From: an uncultured Bacteroidales bacterium
GTDB taxonomy: Bacteria > Bacteroidota > Bacteroidia > Bacteroidales > UBA3663
Assembly: GCA_905235375.1 (NCBI GenBank)
Contig: CAJOLH010000005.1
Location: forward strand, 1-64,000
Reading direction: 5' to 3'
Length of the DNA stretch: 64,000 nucleotides
Of the stretch, positions 9,067 through 18,945 are shown one piece after another (position 1 is the stretch's first letter; each line of letters begins with the position of its first letter). Below the pieces are notes generated by a model. It did no database searches. It was not told the DNA's origin and saw nothing but the letters and a program-made list of their open reading frames with translations. The position numbers and the translations under genes were made by a program.

Positions 9067-11043
9067 TTAGAACTGGAAGTAGATGAATGGTTGCATTTCA
9101 GCGGTTACGAACTGGTAGATGATGAAGACGGCGAGGGCGCAGACTATCACCATGATGGGGAGTGGCAGTTTGGCAAACGAATAGCGATAACGTCGCTTCA
9201 TGCGTTCGGGTATCCAGTGGATTGCCATTCCGATGCAGAAGAGCAGGAAGACTTTCCAGTAGGCAGGTATTACGTCGAGCGGATTAACGGTCCACTCTGT
9301 GCCAATACGAGTCATCATTGAGGTGGCGATGTTCCAAGCCGTTTCGTTGGCTACTGCAGGATCGAGGTTTGAACCTGAACGGAAAAAGAGACGTGTGAAG
9401 GTGATAAAAGTGAAAGTGACAATCACCGACCATGCTACGTGAGTGGCTTTGGCGACACGGGGCCAGCGGACAAAGTCACGCTGAGAATTAAAGTACTGCC
9501 AAACGCACTTGATGACCATGCTGACGAGGATGAAAACACAAAAGCAGAGCAACACATTCCATAAAGCCAAAGCGGGTGAAGCCCATAGGCGGAGCAGGAA
9601 GAGGATGCAAACGACATAACTGGTGACGATGATTCGCTTGACAGTATGCCAGTCGCTCCAGAATTTAAAGATGATCATGCCAACACCATTTAAGCCACCC
9701 CAAATCATAAAGTTGCACGATGCACCATGCCACAAGCCTCCGAGCAACATGGTGATCATTGAGTTCATGTTGGCATAAATGTGGCGACGTTTATCAGGGA
9801 ATCGCAGCGCGGTAAAAACGGTTGCCAATGCAACGGTCAGGACGATACCGCCGACAATCCATGAACCGCTGAGGATTAGTGCCGCAATGGTGATTACAAA
9901 AATCCAAAACCATGTGCCGAATGAGATATTTCGGTTGCCACCGAGAGGAATGTAGAGATAGGTCTGCAGCCATCGTGAAAGTGAAATGTGCCAACGTTTC
10001 CAGAAGTTTCGAGCGTTCTGCGCCTTATAGGGCGAATTGAAGTTTTGTGGCAGGTAGAAACCCATCATGAGCGAAAGACCGATAGCAATGTCGGTATATC
10101 CAGAGAAGTCGGCATAGACTTGAAACGAATAGGCAAAGAGGGCTGCCAGATTTTCGAATCCCGAGAACAGATGGGGGTTGGCAAAGACTCGGTCGATGAA
10201 GTTGACGGCCAGATAGTCGGACATCACAATCTTCTTAGTCAAACCGTTGAGAATCCAGAACACGGCAATGCCGAACTGGGTACGTGAGAGAGCATAGCGT
10301 CGATAGAGCTGCGGGATGAAATCGGAAGCCTTGATGATAGGTCCAGCTACAAGCTGCGGGAAGAAGCTAACGTAAAAGCCGAAATCGAGGATGTTGCGCA
10401 CGGGACGTACGAGACCTTTATACACATCAGCCGTATAGGAAATGACCTGAAATGTATAGAACGATATACCAACAGGAAGGATGATTCGGTCAACACTCCA
10501 GAATGGGCGACCGATGATGTGGTTCCCCAAACGTGCCGCAATATTGGTCACATGGATGTCGGTGCCGAAGATCTGATTGACGATGTCAACGAAGAAGTAG
10601 CTATACTTGAAGTAACAGAGAATACCGAGGTCGATGGCTACGGAGAGACATAGTAGGAAAAGCGCCATCTTGCTCTTCCCATATCCCTTGTTGATGGCCC
10701 TTTGACGGAACCGATAGATGCCTTTAGCAAGGAAAAAATCGGTGAGTGTGACGAGGATGAGCAGCCCGACAAAGAGGCCTGAAGTCTTGTAATAGAAGAG
10801 AAGGGAGATCAGAAACAGGTATCCATTACGCAAAATGCGACGCCATCCAGGAAGGTGGAGACGAGCTCCAGACCGGTTCTTGTGCAATGTCCCTGCGACA
10901 ATGGAAAATCCTGTGAATACCACAGCAAAGAATGCCCAAAACCGGAAGTGTGTAAATAGCAGCGGTGAATTGGGATCAAATGCAAAGATATTCAAAAGAT
11001 ATTCCTTGATCAGTAATAGTATTTCTTGTATTTCAATCGTCAT
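9067..11043 (-). CDS. MBOAT family O-acyltransferase
   Basis: A 658-residue polytopic membrane protein of the AlgI/DltB-like MBOAT family, which transfers acyl groups from the cytoplasm to extracytoplasmic polymers. Key regions: NARNFWKRWHISLSRWLQTY, and the conserved membrane histidine in GGLWHGASCNFMIWGGLNG. It is longer than the typical 470-500-residue AlgI-type enzyme because of extra hydrophobic segments at the C-terminus. Its ATG (11041-11043) overlaps the end of the upstream SGNH gene by 11 bases, so the two are translationally linked. Together with the two SGNH proteins it probably forms an O-acetylation machine for a cell-surface glycan; the acceptor is unknown. Confidence 0.9.
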   Translation of the reverse strand: MTIEIQEILLLIKEYLLNIFAFDPNSPLLFTHFRFWAFFAVVFTGFSIVAGTLHKNRSGARLHLPGWRRILRNGYLFLISLLFYYKTSGLFVGLLILVTLTDFFLAKGIYRFRQRAINKGYGKSKMALFLLCLSVAIDLGILCYFKYSYFFVDIVNQIFGTDIHVTNIAARLGNHIIGRPFWSVDRIILPVGISFYTFQVISYTADVYKGLVRPVRNILDFGFYVSFFPQLVAGPIIKASDFIPQLYRRYALSRTQFGIAVFWILNGLTKKIVMSDYLAVNFIDRVFANPHLFSGFENLAALFAYSFQVYADFSGYTDIAIGLSLMMGFYLPQNFNSPYKAQNARNFWKRWHISLSRWLQTYLYIPLGGNRNISFGTWFWIFVITIAALILSGSWIVGGIVLTVALATVFTALRFPDKRRHIYANMNSMITMLLGGLWHGASCNFMIWGGLNGVGMIIFKFWSDWHTVKRIIVTSYVVCILFLLRLWASPALALWNVLLCFCVFILVSMVIKCVWQYFNSQRDFVRWPRVAKATHVAWSVIVTFTFITFTRLFFRSGSNLDPAVANETAWNIATSMMTRIGTEWTVNPLDVIPAYWKVFLLFCIGMAIHWIPERMKRRYRYSFAKLPLPIMVIVCALAVFIIYQFVTAEMQPFIYFQF

Positions 11044-12364
11044 AATACTTAGCGTAATCTTCGGCTATTGCTTGATAGATTATATTGCCAATGAGCTGAT
11101 ATCCCTCTTTTGTGAAGTGAATATGGTCGCGTTTCATCAGATCCTGTTTAATCCATTTCTCTGCCGACCCAAGTCCACCCATAAGTGCAAATACATCAAT
11201 GATACCGCCATTATACTCTTCGGCCAGCTCTTTCATAGCGGTTTGTACGCGTGATCCGTTTTGATTGGGTGTGTAGTACCGACGGCGACCACGACCATGA
11301 CCAATGGCGCAGTCGTTGTTGGTGATCCAGATGAAGCAGCAATCGGGGTTGACCGTTCGAATGCGCTCGACGAGTTGACGGTAACTCTCTTTGAATGTCT
11401 CGGGATTGAACTCATTGTATGGCACGTGCGCATCATTTATGCCGATGCCGAATATTACCAAATCGGGCGGCAGAAGCGAGAGTTCCTGCTCGAAATGATA
11501 GTTGCAACGAGCCCAACTTTCGAGAGAAGCCCCATTTATGCCTGCTTCGACGTAGGTGATGCCATGACGCAAGCTCGTCGGAATCATGCCACGGAAAATA
11601 AAGAAATGTTTGTCATCGAGCGGAAGATAATTCTGGCGCTGGATGTTGGGTTTGACTATCCGTGTCAGACCTTTCAAGTTGAGCGTCACCACGCTGTCGG
11701 GGCAAAGCAGTTGATAGACCCAGATGCCATCGACATCAGCCACCTTGCTAAGTATGGGGTCGGCCCAAAGGGTGTCGCCGCGCTGCGTTGTGAGGTAAGG
11801 GAAGACCGATGGGTCGCTCGACTGACCGAGCACGATGAGCTGGGAGAAGTCCCATTTCCCATCGTCACGCAAATGCAATGTAAGGGACGCATCCCTGTCG
11901 CTTGTGATGGCTGCGGCTCCCGCTAAGCCAAGTTCGGCATCGGGTTGCTTGGCTACATTGCGTGAGCCTTTCCAGATTCCTGTGTAGTCGAAACGATAAT
12001 TCGCCGGGCTATTGGTGCGGATGGCACGGAAAGGGAAGCAGAGCCCGCGATCGCCTGATGGCTCGAATTGCATACGGATGGTGTGGCTCAATTCTCCGCC
12101 CTGCACATGGCTGCCACCGATATGTAGAATATTGACCTCGTCGGGGTGAGAAGGCATTGTTTCGCTCCGCAAGGCATGCAATTTGTCATAGAACCTTTTT
12201 AGGCCGTCATTTTTCCCGGGAAATTGCAGATGGGTATGTTTGCGCACGACTACCGATGGATAGTCGTCGGAAGGGGAGATGGCGAACGTCTGTGCCGTCT
12301 TCACCAGGTTAGTGGAGTAGCACAGGATAATCGTCAGAAGTATTGTAGTTAAGCGAGTCTTCAT
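11033..12364 (-). CDS. Secreted SGNH/GDSL-hydrolase-like protein
   Basis: A 443-residue exported protein with N-terminal signal MKTRLTTILLTIILCYS. It shows the SGNH blocks: block I as ILHIGGSHVQGG (near residue 83, Gly-Gly-Ser-His in place of GDS), block III/GxND as FGIGINDAHVP, and the catalytic Asp/His block DHIHFTKEGY near the C-terminus. I start at the ATG at 12362-12364; the frame is open further upstream only by reading out of frame through the neighbouring gene. The start lies 56 bp inside the preceding SGNH gene. The MBOAT neighbour suggests a periplasmic acetyltransferase or esterase partner, like AlgX/AlgJ or PatB with their MBOAT proteins. Confidence 0.82.
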   Translation of the reverse strand: MKTRLTTILLTIILCYSTNLVKTAQTFAISPSDDYPSVVVRKHTHLQFPGKNDGLKRFYDKLHALRSETMPSHPDEVNILHIGGSHVQGGELSHTIRMQFEPSGDRGLCFPFRAIRTNSPANYRFDYTGIWKGSRNVAKQPDAELGLAGAAAITSDRDASLTLHLRDDGKWDFSQLIVLGQSSDPSVFPYLTTQRGDTLWADPILSKVADVDGIWVYQLLCPDSVVTLNLKGLTRIVKPNIQRQNYLPLDDKHFFIFRGMIPTSLRHGITYVEAGINGASLESWARCNYHFEQELSLLPPDLVIFGIGINDAHVPYNEFNPETFKESYRQLVERIRTVNPDCCFIWITNNDCAIGHGRGRRRYYTPNQNGSRVQTAMKELAEEYNGGIIDVFALMGGLGSAEKWIKQDLMKRDHIHFTKEGYQLIGNIIYQAIAEDYAKYYDD

Positions 12365-13895
12365 TTGCCGTAGGAAGTTCCAGTGTGATGTCGCCGTTAC
12401 GTAACTTGTAATTTTGATAATAGGTATCGATAGTCTCGTAAAGCAGGTCGCTGACGTGTTCAGCTCCCATGTGGGTGAAATGTACGTAATCTTCGCCAGC
12501 CAGCTGAGGGCGGGCAGCCACCCAGCGTACCATTGACCCTGATCCGCCCATGACCTCAAAGAGGTTCCAAAACGATGCTCCACATTCAGTTACATATTGG
12601 TCGAGCAGTTCAACGAAGCGTGGCAGAAGGGGATAGGTGCGCATTTCGCCTCCAATGCGAGTGCTCATGTCGGATGGGCCAATATAGAGTATCTTTGCCT
12701 CGGGGGCCAATTGCTGGAAGAAACGTATCTGGCGTTGTATCTCTTTGCAGAAGTTATGGAGTGACTTTTCAGTACGTAGTCCTGGTACGGAATTACCACC
12801 ATATTGCAGAATGATGAGTCGTACATTTTCGTGTTTGAAGAATGGCTCAATCGTATTGCGTGTGATACGTGTGAAGATATTTCCTGATGAGCCACGCATG
12901 GGGACATTGTCCATTGAGACACCCGTCTTTTGGTCAAGCAGAATACCGTAGATATTTGCAGGTCCATCGACCGTGACTGTCACCTTGTTGAGAAGGGAGT
13001 CATATTCATGGACACAATAATGCAGGCCTGAACCATCGGGATTATTGCGTAGTACGGTCACGCGGTCAAAGTTGCGCACATGCTGGAACTTTTCGTTTTT
13101 TGATGTTGAAAAGTAGATTCGGACATTTCCGTAGGCTTGTGCAACTGTAGCCATCGGTCCGTATCCATTATGGTGTGCATGCATTGTCGTCGTACCGTAA
13201 GCCACGTAGTAGGTTAATTCAGGGGAGGTGCTCTGGTAGCAAGTGAGTTTGCTGATCCATCGTTGTGCCGGCATCATGCCTGGACCACCGCCGCCGAATT
13301 GTGCTTGAAAATGTTCGCGCAAGCCTGACGTGATGCGGTCCTCTTCGATTTGTGAATCGCCGTAGTGGAGTATGCGAACGTGCTTGTGTCGTGCACTGTC
13401 GAGCGCCTCGAAGAAACCATCGAAGTAGGTCAGGTCATGTTCCTGCGTGATACTGTCGCGATAGCTCAGCCATAAGGTGTCGGGATTGGCATCATTCTTG
13501 AGGCAGGCGGTGCTGTCGATGATCATCTTGATACTGTCGCAGAGACCTTTTATGCTGTCGGATAATTCGGTATATTGTCCGCAGGTAAGCGTATCAACAA
13601 TACATTGATGCTTGAGTGGCATAGAGATGCGGATTGGACTGTTCATGCAGAAGTCCATGAATGTGGAATCTTGTGCCTGCTTGAGGGCTTCCAATTCCTG
13701 TCTTTGTATCTCTTCGGGCGATAGTTCTTCCTCTATCGGATTGTCATCGATTTTGAAGCTCAACACTTCGCGGAGGTCAGGGAATGACAAATGCACAAAT
13801 CCCAACTGCAAGCCATCCTTTGGGAAGTAGAGCGAGATGCATGCCAAGAGGACAAAAAGAGCGAATATGAATATTAGTGTTTTGAATAGTTTCAT
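12309..13895 (-). CDS. Membrane-anchored SGNH-hydrolase-like protein
   Basis: A 528-residue protein with an N-terminal hydrophobic anchor (residues 4-24) followed by an acidic linker and an SGNH fold. Block I is ILHYGDSQIEEDR (GDS at residues 179-181), block III is LQYGGNSVPG, and the C-terminal Asp-x-x-His block is EDYVHFTHMG. It is the first gene of the SGNH-SGNH-MBOAT operon, read from the promoter at 13931-13962. The two SGNH proteins are only distantly similar, so they may act on different steps (acceptor recognition against transfer) rather than being a recent duplication. Confidence 0.82.
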   Translation of the reverse strand: MKLFKTLIFIFALFVLLACISLYFPKDGLQLGFVHLSFPDLREVLSFKIDDNPIEEELSPEEIQRQELEALKQAQDSTFMDFCMNSPIRISMPLKHQCIVDTLTCGQYTELSDSIKGLCDSIKMIIDSTACLKNDANPDTLWLSYRDSITQEHDLTYFDGFFEALDSARHKHVRILHYGDSQIEEDRITSGLREHFQAQFGGGGPGMMPAQRWISKLTCYQSTSPELTYYVAYGTTTMHAHHNGYGPMATVAQAYGNVRIYFSTSKNEKFQHVRNFDRVTVLRNNPDGSGLHYCVHEYDSLLNKVTVTVDGPANIYGILLDQKTGVSMDNVPMRGSSGNIFTRITRNTIEPFFKHENVRLIILQYGGNSVPGLRTEKSLHNFCKEIQRQIRFFQQLAPEAKILYIGPSDMSTRIGGEMRTYPLLPRFVELLDQYVTECGASFWNLFEVMGGSGSMVRWVAARPQLAGEDYVHFTHMGAEHVSDLLYETIDTYYQNYKLRNGDITLELPTANEDSLNYNTSDDYPVLLH

Positions 13896-13930
13896 ATTAT
13901 GATTGTTTACTATTTTATAAAAATAGCGCG

Positions 13931-13962
13931 CAAAGATACTGTTTTTTCTTTAAATGACCAAA
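13931..13962 (-). promoter_or_regulatory. Promoter for the SGNH-SGNH-MBOAT operon
   Basis: On the minus strand -33 TTTG (13959-13962), a 20-bp spacer and -7 TATCTTTG (13931-13938) match the Bacteroidetes consensus exactly. About 36 bp upstream of the ATG at 13895. Confidence 0.75.
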
Positions 13963-14103
13963 AAAATCGCTGTTAAAATTATATTTCGTATTATAATCTG
14001 ATTTGTTTAACAATCGTTAACGTGTATTGGTAACCCAATCCCTATATTTTTTCATGTCAAAATCGGCTTCTGCTGTTTGTTTCTAAATTTTTTGATGCTA
14101 AAA

Positions 14104-14135
14104 TTTGGAACATAATAAAAATAGTTGTATCTTTG
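14104..14135 (+). promoter_or_regulatory. Promoter for the RsiV-like lipoprotein / nuclease unit
   Basis: -33 TTTG (14104-14107), 20-bp spacer, -7 TATCTTTG (14128-14135), about 27 bp before the ATG at 14163. Confidence 0.75.
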
Positions 14136-14162
14136 CCCCCGTAAATAAATGGTAACAGAACG

Positions 14163-15200
14163 ATGTTAGCAATCCATCATCCATCCTTTTTGACTATTTC
14201 GATATTTATCCTGATAAGCTGCTCGGCTTGTCGGGACAAGGGTTTGAATGAATATAGTCAAGATGGAAATGGCGTGTCGGACTCTACGATTTCGGTTATT
14301 GTTGTCCATCCTGAGACTGATAACGAACATCTGGTTATCGGTAGTGATTCCTATTCACCTTTCATCCTCAAGGATGCAGAGGGTAACATGAGCCATGCGA
14401 CACGTTCGGTACTTCGCAAGAACAATTTGGTGAAAACCTATTACCAGCGTGTAGGGTGTAATAATGATAGCTGCAAACAGGAGTGGGTCACTTTTACAGC
14501 CATACAATATCCTAAGGACACAATCCTTCAGCGTTGGGCTTCCAATGTGGTCGGACAGTTCTATTTCGATGCATCGCGCAATCTTGATATCAAGGTGAAC
14601 GGACAGAAGAGCGAAACTAATTCCGATGGCGAAATGGTGCTCTTGAATACGGGTTGTCCACCATACAGCGGAGTGCTCAATGACGATGCAAAAGCGATGT
14701 TTGACTATTATCAAGCACGTCTTTGGGGCATTGGCAAGCAACGCCTTGAGGAGCATGGCCCAACCGGTCGATATGGTTGTGTACTTTATTGTTGTTGGTT
14801 GTCACACGAAGTATCCTCCTATTTTGTTGCCTATTCCACTGAAGTTCAGCAACCATCGGAGCACTATGTGATTAGCTTCGATCGGCAGACAGGCAAGGAA
14901 TTGAGCTTTGCAGATCTCATAAAGGATGACAATATGGCCGAACTCAACGACCTTATTGTCGATGCTGCTCGTCAGCGTCATAAGGAGCTCTTGCATTCCA
15001 AAACCAATGAATTTACCATCGACAAGAACGTAGGTGATTATTCCTCGATGCTGGACATCAATCATGTTGGCCTTGTAGAAGATGGCCTTGCTGTCAGCAC
15101 AGGTGCTCTGCCATTCGACCAAATGACCCAAGCTACTCATATCCTGATTATTCCTTACGAGAAGGTGAATCATCTTCTTGTGGAACGTTTTCGAAGATAA
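14163..15200 (+). CDS. Lipoprotein with RsiV-like (DUF3298) domain
   Basis: A 345-residue exported lipoprotein; the lipobox is LISC with Cys20. The C-terminal half resembles the DUF3298/RsiV-like domain: VISFDRQTGKELSFADLIKD followed by a region ending HILIIPYEKVNHLL. In Bacillus RsiV this domain binds lysozyme in an anti-sigma factor, but the present protein has no sigma-binding or membrane-spanning part, so it is at most a surface or periplasmic relative. It has its own strong promoter and sits 6 bp upstream of the AddB-like nuclease, with which it is probably co-transcribed. Confidence 0.65.
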   Translation: MLAIHHPSFLTISIFILISCSACRDKGLNEYSQDGNGVSDSTISVIVVHPETDNEHLVIGSDSYSPFILKDAEGNMSHATRSVLRKNNLVKTYYQRVGCNNDSCKQEWVTFTAIQYPKDTILQRWASNVVGQFYFDASRNLDIKVNGQKSETNSDGEMVLLNTGCPPYSGVLNDDAKAMFDYYQARLWGIGKQRLEEHGPTGRYGCVLYCCWLSHEVSSYFVAYSTEVQQPSEHYVISFDRQTGKELSFADLIKDDNMAELNDLIVDAARQRHKELLHSKTNEFTIDKNVGDYSSMLDINHVGLVEDGLAVSTGALPFDQMTQATHILIIPYEKVNHLLVERFRR

Positions 15201-15206
15201 TCCGCG

Positions 15207-18200
15207 ATGGAAGAGTTTCTGAAGACCGTAGCAAGACATTATAAGCAGAAATCGTGTAACGAGGCCAAGCTCACTGGTGAGCCCGTCTCGTTACCGTTGT
15301 CGAGATATCTGTTCTGCTTCCCTAACCGACGTAGCGGATTGTTCTTTGCTCGTCATTTGCAGGATGCTTTTAATGAGGGAAACAAGGAAAAGGAGAAGAT
15401 GCCTTGTTGTGTTCCGCCCATCACGACCATCAACGAACTCTTCAGCCTATTCAGTACGCGTCAAGTCATCGATCGTACGGCATTGCTCTTTTATCTCTAC
15501 ATCATCTATGATGGATTGAGTACGCGGCGCGAGCGTGAAACTTTCGACCAATTTGTCTTTTGGGGCGATATGCTCCTATCTGATTTCGACGATGTTGACA
15601 AATACCTTGTCGATGCCGACAAGTTGTTCGCCAATGTGCGTGACCTTAAGGAAATCGATACACGATTTGCAGGTTTCACCGATGAACAGATCAAGGTTAT
15701 CAAGAGCTTTTGGCAGAGTTTCAATCCCGATAGGACATATCCAGAAGGAGATAAGCATGAGGTTTTCGGACAAACGTGGGCCATCCTTTCACAGCTTTAT
15801 CATGCGTTCCGCGAAAAGTTGAGAACGCAGAATCTTGCTTACGAAGGCATGATGGAACGAGAGGTTGTCGAACATCTAATCCAGAACGAGAAACGTGAAG
15901 TTGCTGTCGATGGCGAAGACGATTCCTTTGCTAAATTGAAATATAATAAGGTGGTCTTCGTAGGCCTCACAGCAGTGAGCGAAGTTGATCGTCGTTTGAT
16001 GTCACTTCTCAAACTGCATGGCAAGGCGGAATTTTGTTGGGACTATGCCGACCCGCGTCTTCAGCCCGTTAATTCCATGGCTACGTCGGCTGCCTATTTT
16101 ACCAGGAATAATCTTTTGGATTTCGGCAACGAGTTGTCCGAAGAGGAGCTCGGTAGCGGACTTGTCCCTGAGTCGGATCGGCAGGTGAGTCTTTATTCCG
16201 TATCCTCAGGGGTTGGACAGACGCAGTTGGCCAGCCAAATTCTGCTCCATTGGAAACAGACCATCGCCGACTTCGATCCGTTCCGTACAGCCGTTGTACT
16301 GCCTGACGAGAACCTGCTTTTGCCGATGTTGTATGCCGTTCCTTCCGAATTGGGGACGTTCAATGTGACGATGGGTTATAGCTTGAAGAATACACCTGTT
16401 GCCGCATTTGTGTCAATGCTTGCAACGCTTCAGCAGTCGTGGCGCGAGCATGAACGTTCATTCTATTTCCGGCAGGTTCTTCCTTTGTTGTCACACAGTT
16501 TTGTACTTGGTGTTTCAGGCAAGGCGGCCCGTCGTTGCGCGCAGGATATTACCAAATACAACCTCTATCAGGTACCGATTGAACACTTTCAGAAAGATGC
16601 ATTCCTCAGCATGATTTTCAAGCCTATTAGTAGTGCCGCCGATGCTGTCGGATATGTCGATGCCATTCTTGAACTCCTGATGAAAAAGGCAGCTCAGGAT
16701 ATTGATTCACAAAATGAGGCTGAACCGGATGAAAATGGCCAGTATGAATTGTCGCTTGATGCTTCAACAGAAGCACCAATCCCCGATTTGAAGATATTCA
16801 CCGATACGGACTATGAGTTCCTTTATCATTATCGGAAGACACTGCTTCAACTCGATCGTGAAATCAAGCGGCACACCATTGTGTTCACATCGCAGACACT
16901 GTTCCTCTTGCTCGAAAAGCTTGTATCTGGTGTTAGCGTTCCTTTTTCTGGCGAACCGCTCAGTGGGTTGCAGTTGATGGGTGTGCTTGAGACACGTGCT
17001 CTGGATTTTGAAAATGTTATCATCCTGTCGATGAACGAAGGTGTTTTCCCAGCCAAGCCTGTGCAGAATACCTTCGTCCCAATGTCACTTCGCGACGCTT
17101 TTGGAATGCCAACGCAGAAGCATCGTGATGCGGTTTTCGCTTATCATTTCTATCGGCTCATCGGACGCACAAGTCGTTTGGCGATGATTTATGATAGTCG
17201 AACGGAAGGTATGCAGACAGGTGAGGAGAGTCGTTACGTCAAGCAGTTGAGGTTCTTGATGGGTCACGACGACCTGGTGGCTCATACTGTTTCCGAAGAT
17301 ATCAGCATCCTAAACCCTCAGACTTTTGAGGTTCAAAAGACAGATGACATCATCCGACTTCTCAATCGTTGCCTTGAAAATGGTGACAGGAGTTTCTCTG
17401 CATCCGTTCTGAAGGACTATATCACTTGCCCGCTGAAATTTTATTTAAGTTTTGTTCGTCAACTATATGATGACGATGAAGTGTCGGAAGGTGTCGATGC
17501 TGCCCAATTCGGAGACATTCTCCATCATGCCATTTGCAGCATTTATGCGGGACATGAAGGTAAAATCGTTCAGGCTTCGATGCTTGACAAGTATTTGGAC
17601 AACGATCGGCGTGTGATTCGGGATTCCATCCGAAATGCATTCGATGAAGTGATGAACATGAAAGGCAAGGAACTTGAAGGATATAATCTCCTCGTATCGC
17701 ATATCCTTGCCAATTATGTGGGTGAGACCTTGCGCCACGATAAAGAACTTTGTCCGTTCGAATATCTTGCGGGTGAGCGTAAGCTTAATATCATTTTCCG
17801 TTTGAATGACGATCGTGCTGTTCGCATCAACTGCATTTTCGACCGTTTGGATCAACCTCTATTCGGCAACAACATTCGTATAGTCGATTACAAGACTGGT
17901 AATTCTCAAAAAAGCACCAAGCTGAACTTCCCTTCGGTCGAGGATTTCTTTAGCGATGAGGGCAAGGGGTCGAAAGAGGCTTTTCAGGTGATGCTCTATT
18001 GCTTATTGCTTGAACATGCCAAACCGGAAGATTGGGAGCGGCTCCATCTTAAAGGGGAGCCCAAGCATGTAATCCCTCATCTATATTTTGTGCGCGATTT
18101 TCATTCGAACAGAAAAACAAGCACAGTATTGAAGATTAAGCAAGATAAGCAGGCTCTGGACCTTGAGGAATTTGCGCCATATCGCGATGAATTCCAACAG

Positions 18201-18314
18201 CGACTTATCTCCCTTTTTGAAGAGATTTATAATCCCAAGGTTCCTTTCATCCAATGCAAAGACACCAAACCCTGTCAATGGTGCACCTTTGCCAATCTAT
18301 GCAAACGTATTTAA
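15207..18314 (+). CDS. AddB-like PD-(D/E)XK nuclease/helicase-family protein
   Basis: A 1,035-residue protein of the AddB/RecB-nuclease superfamily. The C-terminal nuclease domain shows GDILHHAICSIY, a RIVDYKTG motif (near residue 891) and a cysteine set that in AddB binds a 4Fe-4S cluster: one Cys in the YITCPLKFYL segment (near residue 740) and three at the extreme C-terminus (CQWCTFANLC). The N-terminal and central parts correspond to the helicase-like region; LFCFPNRRSGLFF stands where the Walker A loop would be and is not a good ATP-binding motif, as in AddB. AddAB-type complexes resect double-strand breaks. The AddA partner is not adjacent in this window. Confidence 0.83.
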   Translation: MEEFLKTVARHYKQKSCNEAKLTGEPVSLPLSRYLFCFPNRRSGLFFARHLQDAFNEGNKEKEKMPCCVPPITTINELFSLFSTRQVIDRTALLFYLYIIYDGLSTRRERETFDQFVFWGDMLLSDFDDVDKYLVDADKLFANVRDLKEIDTRFAGFTDEQIKVIKSFWQSFNPDRTYPEGDKHEVFGQTWAILSQLYHAFREKLRTQNLAYEGMMEREVVEHLIQNEKREVAVDGEDDSFAKLKYNKVVFVGLTAVSEVDRRLMSLLKLHGKAEFCWDYADPRLQPVNSMATSAAYFTRNNLLDFGNELSEEELGSGLVPESDRQVSLYSVSSGVGQTQLASQILLHWKQTIADFDPFRTAVVLPDENLLLPMLYAVPSELGTFNVTMGYSLKNTPVAAFVSMLATLQQSWREHERSFYFRQVLPLLSHSFVLGVSGKAARRCAQDITKYNLYQVPIEHFQKDAFLSMIFKPISSAADAVGYVDAILELLMKKAAQDIDSQNEAEPDENGQYELSLDASTEAPIPDLKIFTDTDYEFLYHYRKTLLQLDREIKRHTIVFTSQTLFLLLEKLVSGVSVPFSGEPLSGLQLMGVLETRALDFENVIILSMNEGVFPAKPVQNTFVPMSLRDAFGMPTQKHRDAVFAYHFYRLIGRTSRLAMIYDSRTEGMQTGEESRYVKQLRFLMGHDDLVAHTVSEDISILNPQTFEVQKTDDIIRLLNRCLENGDRSFSASVLKDYITCPLKFYLSFVRQLYDDDEVSEGVDAAQFGDILHHAICSIYAGHEGKIVQASMLDKYLDNDRRVIRDSIRNAFDEVMNMKGKELEGYNLLVSHILANYVGETLRHDKELCPFEYLAGERKLNIIFRLNDDRAVRINCIFDRLDQPLFGNNIRIVDYKTGNSQKSTKLNFPSVEDFFSDEGKGSKEAFQVMLYCLLLEHAKPEDWERLHLKGEPKHVIPHLYFVRDFHSNRKTSTVLKIKQDKQALDLEEFAPYRDEFQQRLISLFEEIYNPKVPFIQCKDTKPCQWCTFANLCKRI

Positions 18315-18324
18315 TTTATATATA

Positions 18325-18888
18325 ATGTCAAAGAATCCAACCCTATCAGACGATCAGCTGACCACGCTTTTGAAGGATCCGGCCACGCGGCGCGATGCCT
18401 TCAGTCAGGTGATTCACCGATACCAGGAGCAGCTCTATTGGCAGATTCGAAGACTGGTGATTGACCACGAAGACTCGAGCGATGTGTTGCAGAACACTTT
18501 GCTTAAGGCATGGCAGGCCTTGGACAATTTCCGAGGCGATTCCAAGTTGAGTACGTGGCTCTACACCATTGCTCACAACGAATCGCTGACCTTCCTGACC
18601 AAACGTCAGGCAGAACAGGAGCTTACCATCGACGACCCCGATGGCTATGTGATGGACACACGTGAGGCAGACAAGTATTTTGATGGCGACGAAGCACAAC
18701 GACTTCTCATTGAGGCTATAGCTTTGCTTCCCGCCAAGCAACGCGAGGTGTTCAATATGCGTTACTATGACGAGATGCCCTACGAGGACATTTCGCGCAT
18801 CACGGGAACTTCTGTCGGAGCCTTGAAGGCAAGTTATCATTTTGCAGTCGAGAAAATCTCCGCGTATTTCAAAAAAAATGAAATTTAA
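18325..18888 (+). CDS. RNA polymerase ECF-type sigma factor
   Basis: A 187-residue sigma-70 family protein. Region 2 (ATRRDAFSQVIHRYQEQLY, then DSSDVLQNTLLKAWQALDNF) and region 4 (LLPAKQREVFNMRYYDEMPY, then a helix-turn-helix) are present and region 3 is absent, giving the ECF layout. I use the ATG at 18325-18327 (MSKNPTLSDDQ); the longer frame reads back into the nuclease gene. It starts 10 bp after the nuclease stop and precedes a putative anti-sigma gene, the usual sigma/anti-sigma order. Confidence 0.92.
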   Translation: MSKNPTLSDDQLTTLLKDPATRRDAFSQVIHRYQEQLYWQIRRLVIDHEDSSDVLQNTLLKAWQALDNFRGDSKLSTWLYTIAHNESLTFLTKRQAEQELTIDDPDGYVMDTREADKYFDGDEAQRLLIEAIALLPAKQREVFNMRYYDEMPYEDISRITGTSVGALKASYHFAVEKISAYFKKNEI

Positions 18889-18945
18889 ATTAAACCTTTG
18901 CCTATAGCAAGTGTCGAAAAGGCATAAAAAGCATTTACATAAGTT

